Shown here in pieces: positions 1 through 9,122 of a stretch of DNA of 26,369 bases. This DNA comes from CAMCXT01 sp046302715. Its GTDB lineage: Bacteria; Bacteroidota; Bacteroidia; M30B66. The first letter of the stretch is position 1. Each line of letters opens with the position of its first letter. Both the position numbers and the translations under genes were made by a program. The notes under the pieces are model-generated. The model saw nothing but the letters and a program-made list of their open reading frames with translations, did not search any database and was not told the origin of the DNA. Location: positions 1 through 26,369 of the forward strand of contig JBKCHQ010000191.1 in assembly GCA_046302715.1 (NCBI GenBank), in the 5' to 3' direction.

Positions 1-1
1 C

Positions 2-3000
2 TCACCCCGGGGCTGCCTTGCCCGAATTAGCGGCCTCATTCAACAATTTTGTTGTTGCGGGGAACGACGCAGCCGAAATACACGACTTAGTCTGCAAGGA
101 AGCGCGGGTGATACCCTGAAGAATCTGATTACCTGTTGCAGGAACTGCATCGCGTGCATCAACCAGCTTCATGTCTTTACGCTTAAGCATGGAGTTTTCG
201 TCGCGAAGCTTACGAGCCGAAACAATCTGGCCGGCCTTCATCGTAGATGAGTCACCCGGATCAACGATAACCTTCTTATCAAAGATGTAGTCGTTTTCCT
301 CCTTAAACTCAAGTTTGTTAACGGTTTGTCCTTCGAGGAATTTGGTGTCGCCCGGATCGATAATTTCAATCTTGCGCATCATCTGACGTACAATTACTTC
401 AAAGTGTTTGTCGTTGATTTTCACACCCTGCAAGCGATATACCTCCTGAATTTCGTTCACCAGGTATTCCTGAACTTTAGTAGGCCCTTTGATGGCAAGA
501 ATATCTCCCGGAGTGGTAGCACCATCTGATAATGGCTGCCCTGCTTTCACAAAGTCGTTTTCCTGCACCAGAATGTGCTTGCTCAACGAAACGAGATATT
601 TCTTTTGCTCGCCCGTCTTGCTCTCCACGATAATCTCACGGTTACCTCGCTTCACTTTACCAAAAGAAACGATACCGTCAATTTCCGAAACAATAGCCGG
701 GTTAGACGGATTACGCGCTTCAAATAATTCGGTAACACGTGGAAGACCGCCGGTGATATCGCCAAGCTTTCCGCTCTGACGAGGAATCTTAACAAGAATT
801 TCGCCAGCCTGAACTTTCTGTCCATCGTTTACAACAATGTGAGCACCCACCGGAAGTGAATACGAACGCACCACTTCTTTGGCAGAACTCATAATACGGA
901 TGGCAGGATTACGCGTTTTATCCCTACGCTCGATAATTACTTTTTCGCGGAAACCGGTTTGTTCGTCGCTTTCTTCACGATACGTAGCACCATCTTCGAG
1001 ATCTTCGAAGCTGATTTTACCGGCAGTTTCCGAAATAATTACCGCATTGTAAGGATCCCAGTCGCAAATTAAATCACCTTTCTTAACATCAGATCCATTT
1101 TCAACGTACATGCTGGCTCCGTAAGGAATGTTTGCCGTAGTTAAAATCATCATCGTGCTGCGATCAATAATTCTCATCTCAGCTGAACGACCAATTACGA
1201 TAGAAACATCTTTGCCATTATCGTCTTTCTTAGATACGGTACGCAATTCATCAATTTCGAGTAAACCATCAAATTTGGCTTCCACTTTAGATGACGCAGC
1301 AATATTTGATGCCGTTCCACCCACGTGGAAGGTACGCAACGTAAGCTGTGTTCCCGGCTCACCAATAGATTGAGCAGCAATAACACCCACCGCTTCACCT
1401 TTTTGAACCATGCGGCCTGTAGAAAGGTTACGCCCGTAGCACTTCGCGCAAACACCTTTCTCTGACTCGCACGTAAGCACCGAACGAATTTCAACGGCTT
1501 CGATGCCGGCCAATTCAATTTTACGGGCTTCGTCTTCATTAATCTGCCTTCCGCTTTCAACGAGTAACTCGCCTGTTTCAGGAGAATAAATATCATGCAA
1601 TGAAGTACGTCCTAAAATTCGGTCGAATAAACTTTCAACGATTTCTTCGTTATTCTTCAACGGAGTAGCAATCAAGCCGCGCAAGGTTCCGCAGTCTTCT
1701 TCAGAAATAATTACGTCTTGTGATACGTCCACCAAACGACGAGTTAGATAACCGGCATCAGCCGTCTTAAGAGCCGTATCGGCAAGTCCTTTACGTGCAC
1801 CGTGGGTAGAAATAAAGTACTCAAGAATCGAAAGACCTTCTTTAAAGTTTGATAGAATCGGATTCTCGATAATTTCACCACCGGTAGCTCCCGACTTCTG
1901 AGGCTTGGCCATCAATCCACGCATACCAGAAAGCTGACGAATCTGTTCTTTCGAACCACGTGCCCCCGAATCGAGCATCATGTAAATTGGGTTGAAACCT
2001 TGATTGTCGTTCACCAGCTGATTCATCAAACGCTGCGTTAAACGCGAATTGGTATGCGTCCAGATATCAATAATCTGGTTGTAGCGCTCGTTGTTAGTAA
2101 TGAAGCCCATATTGTAATTGGCCAATACTTCATCTACCTGCTGGTTGGCATCGGCAATCATCTTTTCTTTATCCTCGGGTACGATTACATTACCAAGATT
2201 AAATGAAAGTCCGCCTTTGAAGGCCATGGTAAATCCTAATTCTTTGATATCGTCGAGGAATTTGGCGGTTGAGGCCATTCCAGTTTCTTTAACGATAAAG
2301 CCGATGATATCGCGAAGCGATTTCTTGGTGAGAAGCTCATTAATGTAGCCAACATTGTGTGGCACTACCTGATTGAACAATACGCGTCCAACGGTGGTGT
2401 CAATGAGTTTTTTCTCAAGTATTTCGCCTTCTTTAACATTTACTTTAACCTTAATCCAAGCGTGTAGGTCAACGCGCTTTTCGTTGTAGGCAATGATCAC
2501 TTCCTCCGCAGAATAGAAGGTCATTCCTTCGCCATTAACTTTGCGCGTTTCGTCGGTTTTGCGGCCTTTTGTCATGTAATACAGACCCAAAACCATGTCC
2601 TGAGAAGGTACCGTGATTGGCGCTCCATTAGCAGGGTTGAGAATGTTGTGTGAGGCTAGCATTAAAAGTTGTGCCTCAAGAATGGCAGCATTTCCAAGCG
2701 GAACGTGAACCGCCATCTGGTCGCCGTCGAAGTCGGCATTAAAAGCCGTACATACCAAAGGATGCAGCTGGATGGCTTTACCTTCGATAAGTTTTGGCTG
2801 AAATGCCTGAATTCCTAAGCGGTGAAGCGTTGGGGCACGGTTTAGAAGAACCGGGTGTCCTTTCAAAATATTTTCGAGGATATCCCAAACGATAGGCTCT
2901 TTTTTATCAACGATTTTCTTGGCAGATTTAACCGTTTTAACCACTCCACGCTCAATCATCTTACGAATAATGAACGGCTTGAAAAGCTCGGCAGCCATGT

Positions 3001-4156
3001 CTTTAGGTAATCCGCACTCGTGAAGCTTTAACTCAGGACCTACAACAATTACCGAACGAGCCGAATAATCGACACGTTTACCAAGGAGGTTCTGACGGAA
3101 ACGTCCTTGCTTTCCTTTCAATGAATCAGAAAGCGATTTTAATGCACGGTTCGATTCGGTCTTCACCGCATTCGATTTACGTGAGTTGTCTAATAAAGAA
3201 TCCACCGCTTCCTGCAACATACGCTTCTCGTTACGAAGAATTACTTCAGGAGCCTTGATCTCGATGAGACGTTTAAGACGGTTGTTACGGATGATAACAC
3301 GACGATACAAATCGTTCAAATCTGAGGTTGCAAAACGTCCTCCATCTAAAGGAACAAGCGGACGAAGCTCCGGTGGAATTACCGGAATAACTTTAAGAAT
3401 CATCCATTCAGGATGGTTATCAAAGTCGTTTTCGTTTGCAGCACGGAATGCTTCCACTACCTGTAGACGCTTTAAAGCTTCGTTTTTACGTTGCTGCGAA
3501 GTTTCGTTGTTGGCTTTGTGGCGTAAATCGTAGGATAGTTCCTCCAAATTAAGACGACCCAAGAGCATATTTAATGCATCGGCGCCCATCTTTGCGATGA
3601 ACTTATTCGGATCGCTATCGTCAAGGTATTGATTTTCTTTGGGCAGGTTCTCCAAGGTCTGAAGATATTCCTCTTCAGTTAGGAAATCCATATTGCTCAA
3701 ACCATTTTCAGCAGCCAACCCGGCTTGGATTACTACGTAACGCTCATAATAAATAATGGCGTCAAGTTTTTTGGTAGCCAAACCAAGCAGGTAGCCAATT
3801 TTATTAGGCAAGGAACGGAAGTACCAGATGTGTGCTACTGGAACAACCAACTGGATATGGCCCATGCGTTCGCGGCGTACCTTTTTCTCGGTTACCTCTA
3901 CCCCGCAACGGTCGCAGATTATTCCTTTGTAACGAATTCGCTTGTATTTGCCGCAATGGCATTCATAATCCTTAACAGGACCGAAAATTCGCTCACAGAA
4001 CAAACCTCCCATTTCGGGCTTATAGGTTCTGTAGTTGATGGTTTCGGGTTTAAGAACTTCGCCTTTACTCTGATTGAGAATATCTTCAGGAGAGGCAAGC
4101 GATACAATGATCTTTTTGAAGTTACTTTTGAGTTTTACGTCTTTGCGCAAAGCCAT
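2..4156 (-). CDS. rpoC: DNA-directed RNA polymerase subunit beta'
   Basis: This is the beta' subunit of RNA polymerase, 1384 residues, forming the catalytic centre with RpoB. The N-terminal zinc-binding cysteines are C66, C68, C81 and C84. The Mg-binding motif NADFDGDQM is at about 473-481. A second zinc cluster (CESEKGVCAKCYG) lies near residue 890. The ATG start matches the usual MALRK-type N-terminus of the family. It lies 66 bases downstream of rpoB on the same strand. The 3' end is odd. The reading frame runs into TGA at bases 4-2, just after LLNEAANSGKAAPG. E. coli and most bacteria continue after the equivalent AAVAGK with a highly conserved GLKENVIVG..IPAGTG segment and more, so about 40-50 residues seem to be missing. 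A frameshift or poor sequence at the edge is as likely as a true short protein. The gene identity itself is certain. Confidence 0.97.
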   Translation of the reverse strand: MALRKDVKLKSNFKKIIVSLASPEDILNQSKGEVLKPETINYRTYKPEMGGLFCERIFGPVKDYECHCGKYKRIRYKGIICDRCGVEVTEKKVRRERMGHIQLVVPVAHIWYFRSLPNKIGYLLGLATKKLDAIIYYERYVVIQAGLAAENGLSNMDFLTEEEYLQTLENLPKENQYLDDSDPNKFIAKMGADALNMLLGRLNLEELSYDLRHKANNETSQQRKNEALKRLQVVEAFRAANENDFDNHPEWMILKVIPVIPPELRPLVPLDGGRFATSDLNDLYRRVIIRNNRLKRLIEIKAPEVILRNEKRMLQEAVDSLLDNSRKSNAVKTESNRALKSLSDSLKGKQGRFRQNLLGKRVDYSARSVIVVGPELKLHECGLPKDMAAELFKPFIIRKMIERGVVKTVKSAKKIVDKKEPIVWDILENILKGHPVLLNRAPTLHRLGIQAFQPKLIEGKAIQLHPLVCTAFNADFDGDQMAVHVPLGNAAILEAQLLMLASHNILNPANGAPITVPSQDMVLGLYYMTKGRKTDETRKVNGEGMTFYSAEEVIIAYNEKRVDLHAWIKVKVNVKEGEILEKKLIDTTVGRVLFNQVVPHNVGYINELLTKKSLRDIIGFIVKETGMASTAKFLDDIKELGFTMAFKGGLSFNLGNVIVPEDKEKMIADANQQVDEVLANYNMGFITNNERYNQIIDIWTHTNSRLTQRLMNQLVNDNQGFNPIYMMLDSGARGSKEQIRQLSGMRGLMAKPQKSGATGGEIIENPILSNFKEGLSILEYFISTHGARKGLADTALKTADAGYLTRRLVDVSQDVIISEEDCGTLRGLIATPLKNNEEIVESLFDRILGRTSLHDIYSPETGELLVESGRQINEDEARKIELAGIEAVEIRSVLTCESEKGVCAKCYGRNLSTGRMVQKGEAVGVIAAQSIGEPGTQLTLRTFHVGGTASNIAASSKVEAKFDGLLEIDELRTVSKKDDNGKDVSIVIGRSAEMRIIDRSTMMILTTANIPYGASMYVENGSDVKKGDLICDWDPYNAVIISETAGKISFEDLEDGATYREESDEQTGFREKVIIERRDKTRNPAIRIMSSAKEVVRSYSLPVGAHIVVNDGQKVQAGEILVKIPRQSGKLGDITGGLPRVTELFEARNPSNPAIVSEIDGIVSFGKVKRGNREIIVESKTGEQKKYLVSLSKHILVQENDFVKAGQPLSDGATTPGDILAIKGPTKVQEYLVNEIQEVYRLQGVKINDKHFEVIVRQMMRKIEIIDPGDTKFLEGQTVNKLEFKEENDYIFDKKVIVDPGDSSTMKAGQIVSARKLRDENSMLKRKDMKLVDARDAVPATGNQILQGITRASLQTKSCISAASFPATTKLLNEAANSGKAAPG

Positions 4157-4176
4157 AATGTTACGTTATCGTTGTG

Positions 4177-4213
4177 AAAAAAAGGCTTGCCGAAGGATGA
4201 ATTCCTCCGGCAA
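4177..4213 (-). terminator. Terminator-like hairpin in the rpoB-rpoC gap
   Basis: On the minus strand, TTGCCGGAGGA and TCCTTCGGCAA form an 11-bp stem with one G-U pair (arms 4213-4203 and 4197-4187). The loop is 5 bases (ATTCA). A GCC spacer and then seven consecutive T (4183-4177) follow. It begins 9 bases after the rpoB stop and ends about 20 bases before the rpoC ATG. The shape is that of an intrinsic terminator, but it sits inside an operon whose two products are needed in equal amounts. Partial termination, attenuation or RNA processing are all possible. Confidence 0.6.
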
Positions 4214-4222
4214 ACGTATTAT

Positions 4223-7200
4223 TTAGTCAAGTGTAATCTTTAGTCCGAGACCGCGAAGCTCGTGAAGCAATACATTAAACGATTCGGGGATACCCGGAAC
4301 CGGCATGTTATCGCCTTTTACGATGGCTTCGTAAGCCTTGGCACGACCAATTACATCGTCCGATTTAACGGTAAGGATTTCCTGCAGAATGTTGGCCGCA
4401 CCAAATGCTTCAAGCGCCCAAACCTCCATCTCGCCAAAACGCTGCCCACCAAACTGAGCTTTACCGCCCAAAGGTTGCTGCGTAATGAGTGAATAAGGCC
4501 CAATAGAACGTGCGTGCATTTTGTCGTCCACCATGTGACCAAGTTTCATCATATAGATGATTCCAACGGTAGCAGGTTGGTCGAACAAATCTCCCGAACC
4601 ACCATCGCGAAGGAAGGTACGACCAAATTTCGGAACACCTGCTTTATCGGTGTAATCATTGATTTGATCGATGCTGGCACCATCAAAAATTGGAGTGGCG
4701 AAAGTCATCCCCAATTCTTTTCCGGCCCAACCCAACACGGTCTCGTAAATCTGCCCAAGATTCATTCGCGAAGGTACCCCAAGTGGATTTAATACAATGT
4801 CCACCGGTGTTCCATCCTCGAGGAACGGCATTTCTTCGTCGCGCACGATACGCGCAACAATACCCTTGTTACCGTGACGACCGGCCATTTTATCACCCAC
4901 TTTAAGCTTACGCTTTTTAGCAATGTAAACCTTAGCCAACTGAACAATACCTGCAGGCAGTTCGTCGCCCACGGTGGCAGCAAACTTTTTACGTTTTGCA
5001 ATACCATGGATGTCATTGTAACGAATCAAATAATTGTTAAGCAATACTTTTATCTGGTTGTTCTTATCCTTATCGGTTGTCCATTTATTTGGATTTACCG
5101 AGGCATAATCAATACCCTGCAAAAGTTTCACAGTGAACTTAGCCGATTTGGGAATAATCTCTTCTTTGTAGTTATTGTAAACCCCTTGCGAGGTTTTACC
5201 ATTAACCAATTGGAATAATTTATCCACCAGTTTAGTTTTTAATTCGGCAAGATCTTTATCGCGTTCAGCATCAATCTTGGCCAATGTTGGCTTTTCTTCA
5301 GTTTTTGCTTTACGATCTTTAATAACGCGCGAGAACAATTTCTTGTCGATAACCACACCGTTTAAGCTTGGCGGCGCTTTAAGCGAAGCATCTTTAACAT
5401 CACCGGCTTTATCGCCAAAGATGGCACGAAGGAGCTTCTCTTCTGGTGATGGATCGGTTTCTCCTTTGGGAGTAATTTTACCGATTAGAATATCGCCTGG
5501 TTTAACCTCGGCACCGATTCGAATCAATCCATGTTCATCGAGGTCCTTGGTGGCTTCTTCACTTACGTTTGGTATATCAGAGGTAAGCTCTTCCAAGCCA
5601 CGTTTGGTATCGCGCACTTCAAGAATGAACTCTTCAATATGAAGCGAGGTAAATACATCTTCGCGAACAATACGCTCAGAAAGTACAATCGCATCTTCGA
5701 AGTTGTTTCCTTTCCAAGGCATGAACGCTACTTTAAGGTTACGTCCGAGGGCTAACTCGCCTCCTTGAGTCGCATAACCTTCGCAAAGTACTTGGCCTGC
5801 AACCACTTTTTCGCCTTTGGCCACAATGGGCTTAAGGTTAATGGTGGTATTCTGGTTGGTTTTGCGGAATTTAGTAAGACGGTATGAACGAATATCATCG
5901 TCGAAACTTACCAAACGATCATCATCGGTACGGTTATAACGAATCACAATTTCGTTGGCATCCACCCATTCCACAATACCTTCGCCCTCGGCGTTGATGA
6001 GCACACGAGAGTCGCGTGCCACTGTAGGCTCAAGACCGGTTCCTACAATTGGTGCTTCAGGACGCAATAAAGGAACAGCCTGACGCATCATGTTTGAACC
6101 CATCAAGGCACGGTTGGCATCATCGTGCTCAAGGAACGGAATAAGCGACGCTGCAATAGAGGCAATTTGGTTAGGAGCAACGTCCATCAATTTGATTTCC
6201 TTCGGATCAACCACAGGGAAATCGCCAGCATTACGTGCTTTTACCTTAGTATCAACAAAATTACCCTTTGCATCAATGTCGGTTTTAGATTGAGCGATGG
6301 TAGAAGCCTCCTCCTCTTCGGCACTCATGTACACAATAGGTTTATCTAAATCCACTTTACCATCGGTTACGGTGCGGTAAGGCGTTTCGATAAATCCTAA
6401 TTTATTGATTTTGGCAAATACACAAAGTGATGAAATCAAACCGATGTTTGGACCTTCGGGCGTTTCGATGGTGCATAAACGACCGTAATGCGTGTAATGC
6501 ACGTCGCGCACCTCGAAACCTGCACGTTCACGTGAAAGACCTCCTGGCCCGAGAGCAGAAAGACGACGCTTGTGCGTAAGCTCCGAAAGCGGATTGGTCT
6601 GATCCATGAATTGGCTCAACTGGTTGGTACCAAAGAACGAGTTGATTACCGACGATAATGTTTTGGCATTAATCAAATCAGTAGGTGTAAACACCTCATT
6701 GTCGCGCACATTCATACGTTCGCGAATGGTACGGGCCATACGAGAAAGTCCGACTCCAAACTGACCATAGAGCTGCTCACCCACGGTACGTACACGACGG
6801 TTTGAAAGGTGATCGATATCATCCACATCAGCCTTTGAGTTTATCAACTCTATCAGATAACGGATAATTGAAATTATATCCTCCTTTGTGAGTACACGAA
6901 TATCTTCAGGCGTACTCATTTGAAGTTTTTTATTGATACGATAACGTCCTACATCTCCTAAATCATAACGTTTATCAGAGAAGAATAATTTATCGATGAT
7001 ACCGCGTGCAGTTTCTTCGTCGGGCGGTTCAGCATTACGCAACTGCTTGTAGATATGCTCTACAGCTTCTTTTTCGGAGTTTGAGGTATCTTTTTGAAGT
7101 GTATTGTAAATGATGCTGTAATCTGCAGCATTAATATCCGTTTTATGTAAAATAATAGATTTTACACCCGACTCAAGGATTAGCTCGAGGTGTTCTTTTT

Positions 7201-8035
7201 CGATAACGATTTCGCGATCAATAATCACTTCGTTACGCTCAATTGACACCACTTCGCCGGTATCTTCATCTACAAAATCCTCAATCCATGTTTTAAGAAC
7301 ACGTGCAGCTAATTTGCGGCCAACAGCATTCTTAATATTGGTTTTATTGACTTTAAATTCGTCGGCAAGTCCGAAAATTTCGAGGATGTCTTTATCGCTT
7401 TCGTAACCGATTGCACGAAGCAATGTGGTTACGGGTAATTTCTTCTTACGATCGATATAGGCATACATCACGTTATTGATGTCGGTAGCAAACTCAATCC
7501 ATGATCCTTTGAAAGGGATTACACGAGCTGAATATAGTTTGGTTCCGTTAGCGTGACGGCTTTGACCGAAAAACACACCTGGCGAACGATGTAACTGAGA
7601 AACAACAACACGTTCAGCACCATTGATAACAAAAGTACCTTTAGGCGTCATGTAAGGGATGGTTCCCAAATAAACGTCCTGAACGATGGTTTCAAAATCT
7701 TCGTGTTCGGGGTCGGTGCAGTATAATTTTAGTTTTGCCTTCAGCGGTACGCTGTAGGTAAGGCCACGCTCTAGGCATTCTTCGATGCTGTAGCGGGGTG
7801 GATCGATAAAGTAATCCAGGAATTCGAGCACGAAATTATTGCGTGCGTCAGAAATTGGGAAGTTTTCAGCAAACACCTTGAAAAGACCTTCGTTTTGGCG
7901 GTTTTCGGGTGTGGTTTCGAGCTGAAAGAAATCCTTGAACGATTGAACTTGAACATCAAGAAAATCTGGATATTCAACCGGCAGCTTGCTGGAAGCGAAG
8001 CTTAATCTCTGCTGGCGTTTTTTAGTGTAAGTCAA
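4223..8035 (-). CDS. rpoB: DNA-directed RNA polymerase subunit beta
   Basis: This is the beta subunit of RNA polymerase, 1270 residues, complete. Signature stretches run in the expected order: a rifampicin-pocket region at about 467-500, then PEGPNIGLI near 527-535, FMPWKGNNFEDAIVLSE, GDKMAGRHGNKG, and GGKAQFGGQRFGEMEVWALEA near the C-terminus. D478, H488 and S493 correspond to E. coli D516, H526 and S531. All three are wild type, so no classical rifampicin-resistance change is visible. The start is a TTG at 8035-8033. An in-frame TAA at 8050-8048 lies only four codons upstream and no ATG falls between, so TTG is strongly supported unless the sequence is wrong. The gene follows rplL by 103 bases that contain a long hairpin. 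Confidence 0.98.
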   Translation of the reverse strand: MTYTKKRQQRLSFASSKLPVEYPDFLDVQVQSFKDFFQLETTPENRQNEGLFKVFAENFPISDARNNFVLEFLDYFIDPPRYSIEECLERGLTYSVPLKAKLKLYCTDPEHEDFETIVQDVYLGTIPYMTPKGTFVINGAERVVVSQLHRSPGVFFGQSRHANGTKLYSARVIPFKGSWIEFATDINNVMYAYIDRKKKLPVTTLLRAIGYESDKDILEIFGLADEFKVNKTNIKNAVGRKLAARVLKTWIEDFVDEDTGEVVSIERNEVIIDREIVIEKEHLELILESGVKSIILHKTDINAADYSIIYNTLQKDTSNSEKEAVEHIYKQLRNAEPPDEETARGIIDKLFFSDKRYDLGDVGRYRINKKLQMSTPEDIRVLTKEDIISIIRYLIELINSKADVDDIDHLSNRRVRTVGEQLYGQFGVGLSRMARTIRERMNVRDNEVFTPTDLINAKTLSSVINSFFGTNQLSQFMDQTNPLSELTHKRRLSALGPGGLSRERAGFEVRDVHYTHYGRLCTIETPEGPNIGLISSLCVFAKINKLGFIETPYRTVTDGKVDLDKPIVYMSAEEEEASTIAQSKTDIDAKGNFVDTKVKARNAGDFPVVDPKEIKLMDVAPNQIASIAASLIPFLEHDDANRALMGSNMMRQAVPLLRPEAPIVGTGLEPTVARDSRVLINAEGEGIVEWVDANEIVIRYNRTDDDRLVSFDDDIRSYRLTKFRKTNQNTTINLKPIVAKGEKVVAGQVLCEGYATQGGELALGRNLKVAFMPWKGNNFEDAIVLSERIVREDVFTSLHIEEFILEVRDTKRGLEELTSDIPNVSEEATKDLDEHGLIRIGAEVKPGDILIGKITPKGETDPSPEEKLLRAIFGDKAGDVKDASLKAPPSLNGVVIDKKLFSRVIKDRKAKTEEKPTLAKIDAERDKDLAELKTKLVDKLFQLVNGKTSQGVYNNYKEEIIPKSAKFTVKLLQGIDYASVNPNKWTTDKDKNNQIKVLLNNYLIRYNDIHGIAKRKKFAATVGDELPAGIVQLAKVYIAKKRKLKVGDKMAGRHGNKGIVARIVRDEEMPFLEDGTPVDIVLNPLGVPSRMNLGQIYETVLGWAGKELGMTFATPIFDGASIDQINDYTDKAGVPKFGRTFLRDGGSGDLFDQPATVGIIYMMKLGHMVDDKMHARSIGPYSLITQQPLGGKAQFGGQRFGEMEVWALEAFGAANILQEILTVKSDDVIGRAKAYEAIVKGDNMPVPGIPESFNVLLHELRGLGLKITLD

Positions 8036-8083
8036 GGTACTCGGATTTTAAAGGTGAAAGATAGAAAGGTTAATATGCGTATA

Positions 8084-8124
8084 AACTGTTTAAGACCTCA
8101 ATGTTTTTGAGGTCTTAAACAGTT
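8084..8124 (-). promoter_or_regulatory. Perfect 18-bp hairpin between rplL and rpoB
   Basis: Arms AACTGTTTAAGACCTCAA (8084-8101) and TTGAGGTCTTAAACAGTT (8107-8124) are perfectly complementary around a 5-base loop. The hairpin begins 14 bases after the rplL stop and ends 48 bases before the rpoB TTG. There is no long T run after it, only TTTATAC, so it is a weak candidate for complete termination. In E. coli the same gap carries a partial terminator and an RNase III cleavage site that lower rpoBC expression relative to the ribosomal proteins. A similar role here is inference from position and structure. Confidence 0.7.
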
Positions 8125-8138
8125 ATTGAAGTAAAAGA

Positions 8139-8519
8139 TTACTTAACTTCTACTTCAGCTCCGGCTTCGGTGAGCTGCGATTTAAGCGCTTCTGCCTCGT
8201 CCTTAGCTACACCTTCTTTAAGCGGCTTTGGAGCGCCATCTACAAGGTCCTTAGCTTCTTTCAATCCTAAACCGGTAAGTTCCTTAACCAGTTTAACTAC
8301 GGCTAATTTGTTAGCACCTGCGCTCTTAAGAATAACATCAAAAGATGTTTTTTCTTCGGCGGCAGCAGCACCACCACCGCCAGCAGCGGGAGCAGCAACT
8401 GCAACTGCAGCAGCAGCAGGTTCGATTCCGTATTCGTCTTTTAGGATTTGAGCAAGTTCATTCACTTCTTTAACAGTAAGGTTTACTAACTGTTCAGCGA
8501 AAGCTTTGAGATCTGCCAT
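8139..8519 (-). CDS. rplL: 50S ribosomal protein L7/L12
   Basis: This is the stalk protein of the large ribosomal subunit, 126 residues, which recruits translation factors. The N-terminal dimerisation segment (MADLKAFAEQLVNLTVKEVNEL) is followed by an Ala/Gly-rich hinge at about 36-56. The conserved C-terminal globular domain follows, with KTSFDVIL and VKELTGLGLKEAKDLVDGAP. Length and layout are normal for the family. The ATG at 8519 lies 52 bases downstream of the rplJ stop. L7/L12 is needed in several copies per ribosome, and the hairpin after the gene may help separate its level from that of rpoB. Confidence 0.97.
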   Translation of the reverse strand: MADLKAFAEQLVNLTVKEVNELAQILKDEYGIEPAAAAVAVAAPAAGGGGAAAAEEKTSFDVILKSAGANKLAVVKLVKELTGLGLKEAKDLVDGAPKPLKEGVAKDEAEALKSQLTEAGAEVEVK

Positions 8520-8571
8520 GATTATTGATTTTTAGAGATTGTACAAAAAGGGTTGATTAAAAAAATTGAGT

Positions 8572-9093
8572 TTAAGCGTTGCGTTCGGATAATGTTTTAA
8601 CAATTCCCGCAATTTTGCCACCGCCTGATTGAAGTGCAGAAACAACATTTTTAGCAGGAGACTGAAGCAATCCGATGATTTCACCAATAACTTCATTTTT
8701 AGTTTTGATAGAAATCAACGCATCCAACTGATTATCGCCTACGTAGAATGATTCTTCAACGTATGCGGCTTTCAAGATGGGTTTTTCTTCTGTTCTACGA
8801 ACTTCCTTAATGAGCTTAGCAGGTTCGTTGATGGTATCTGAAAACATTACCGCAGTATATCCTTTCAAAGCGCCATAGATGGGGGAAAAATCCCCTTCCA
8901 TGCGATCAAAAGCTTTCTTAAGTAATGTATTCTTAACTACCTTCAACTCAATGTTACGCTTAAAGCAAAGACGACGCAAAGCATTGGTCTTCTCTACAGT
9001 CATTGAAGATGTATCGGTAAGATAGAAGTTAGGTTGAGCGTTTAATTTAGTAACCAGTGTTTCAATCACCTGGTCTTTTTCTTCTTTTTTCAT
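8572..9093 (-). CDS. rplJ: 50S ribosomal protein L10
   Basis: L10 anchors the L7/L12 stalk to 23S rRNA. The protein is 173 residues, of normal length, starting MKKEEKDQVIETLVTKL. The rRNA-binding region shows LRRLCFKRNIELKVVKNTLLKKA (read as one run, about residues 40-62), and the C-terminal helix for L12 binding ends VKTLSERNA. It sits between rplA and rplL in the standard order. The gap to rplA is only 29 bases, too short for the long structured L10 leader known from E. coli and Bacillus. If autoregulation by L10 occurs here, its site must lie elsewhere in the transcript. Confidence 0.96.
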   Translation of the reverse strand: MKKEEKDQVIETLVTKLNAQPNFYLTDTSSMTVEKTNALRRLCFKRNIELKVVKNTLLKKAFDRMEGDFSPIYGALKGYTAVMFSDTINEPAKLIKEVRRTEEKPILKAAYVEESFYVGDNQLDALISIKTKNEVIGEIIGLLQSPAKNVVSALQSGGGKIAGIVKTLSERNA

Positions 9094-9122
9094 TTTCGTT
9101 CAAGAATTAAAAGTTAGTGAAA

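Noticed and set aside
489..779. Plus-strand open frame opposite rpoC
   Set aside because: It lies fully inside the conserved rpoC coding sequence, and its product has no family features.
3725..4177. 150-residue plus-strand frame opposite the rpoC start
   Set aside because: It mirrors conserved rpoC codons, including the zinc region, and has no promoter or recognisable domain.
8170..8451. Alanine/proline-rich plus-strand frame opposite rplL
   Set aside because: It is the complement of the Ala/Gly-rich hinge of L7/L12.
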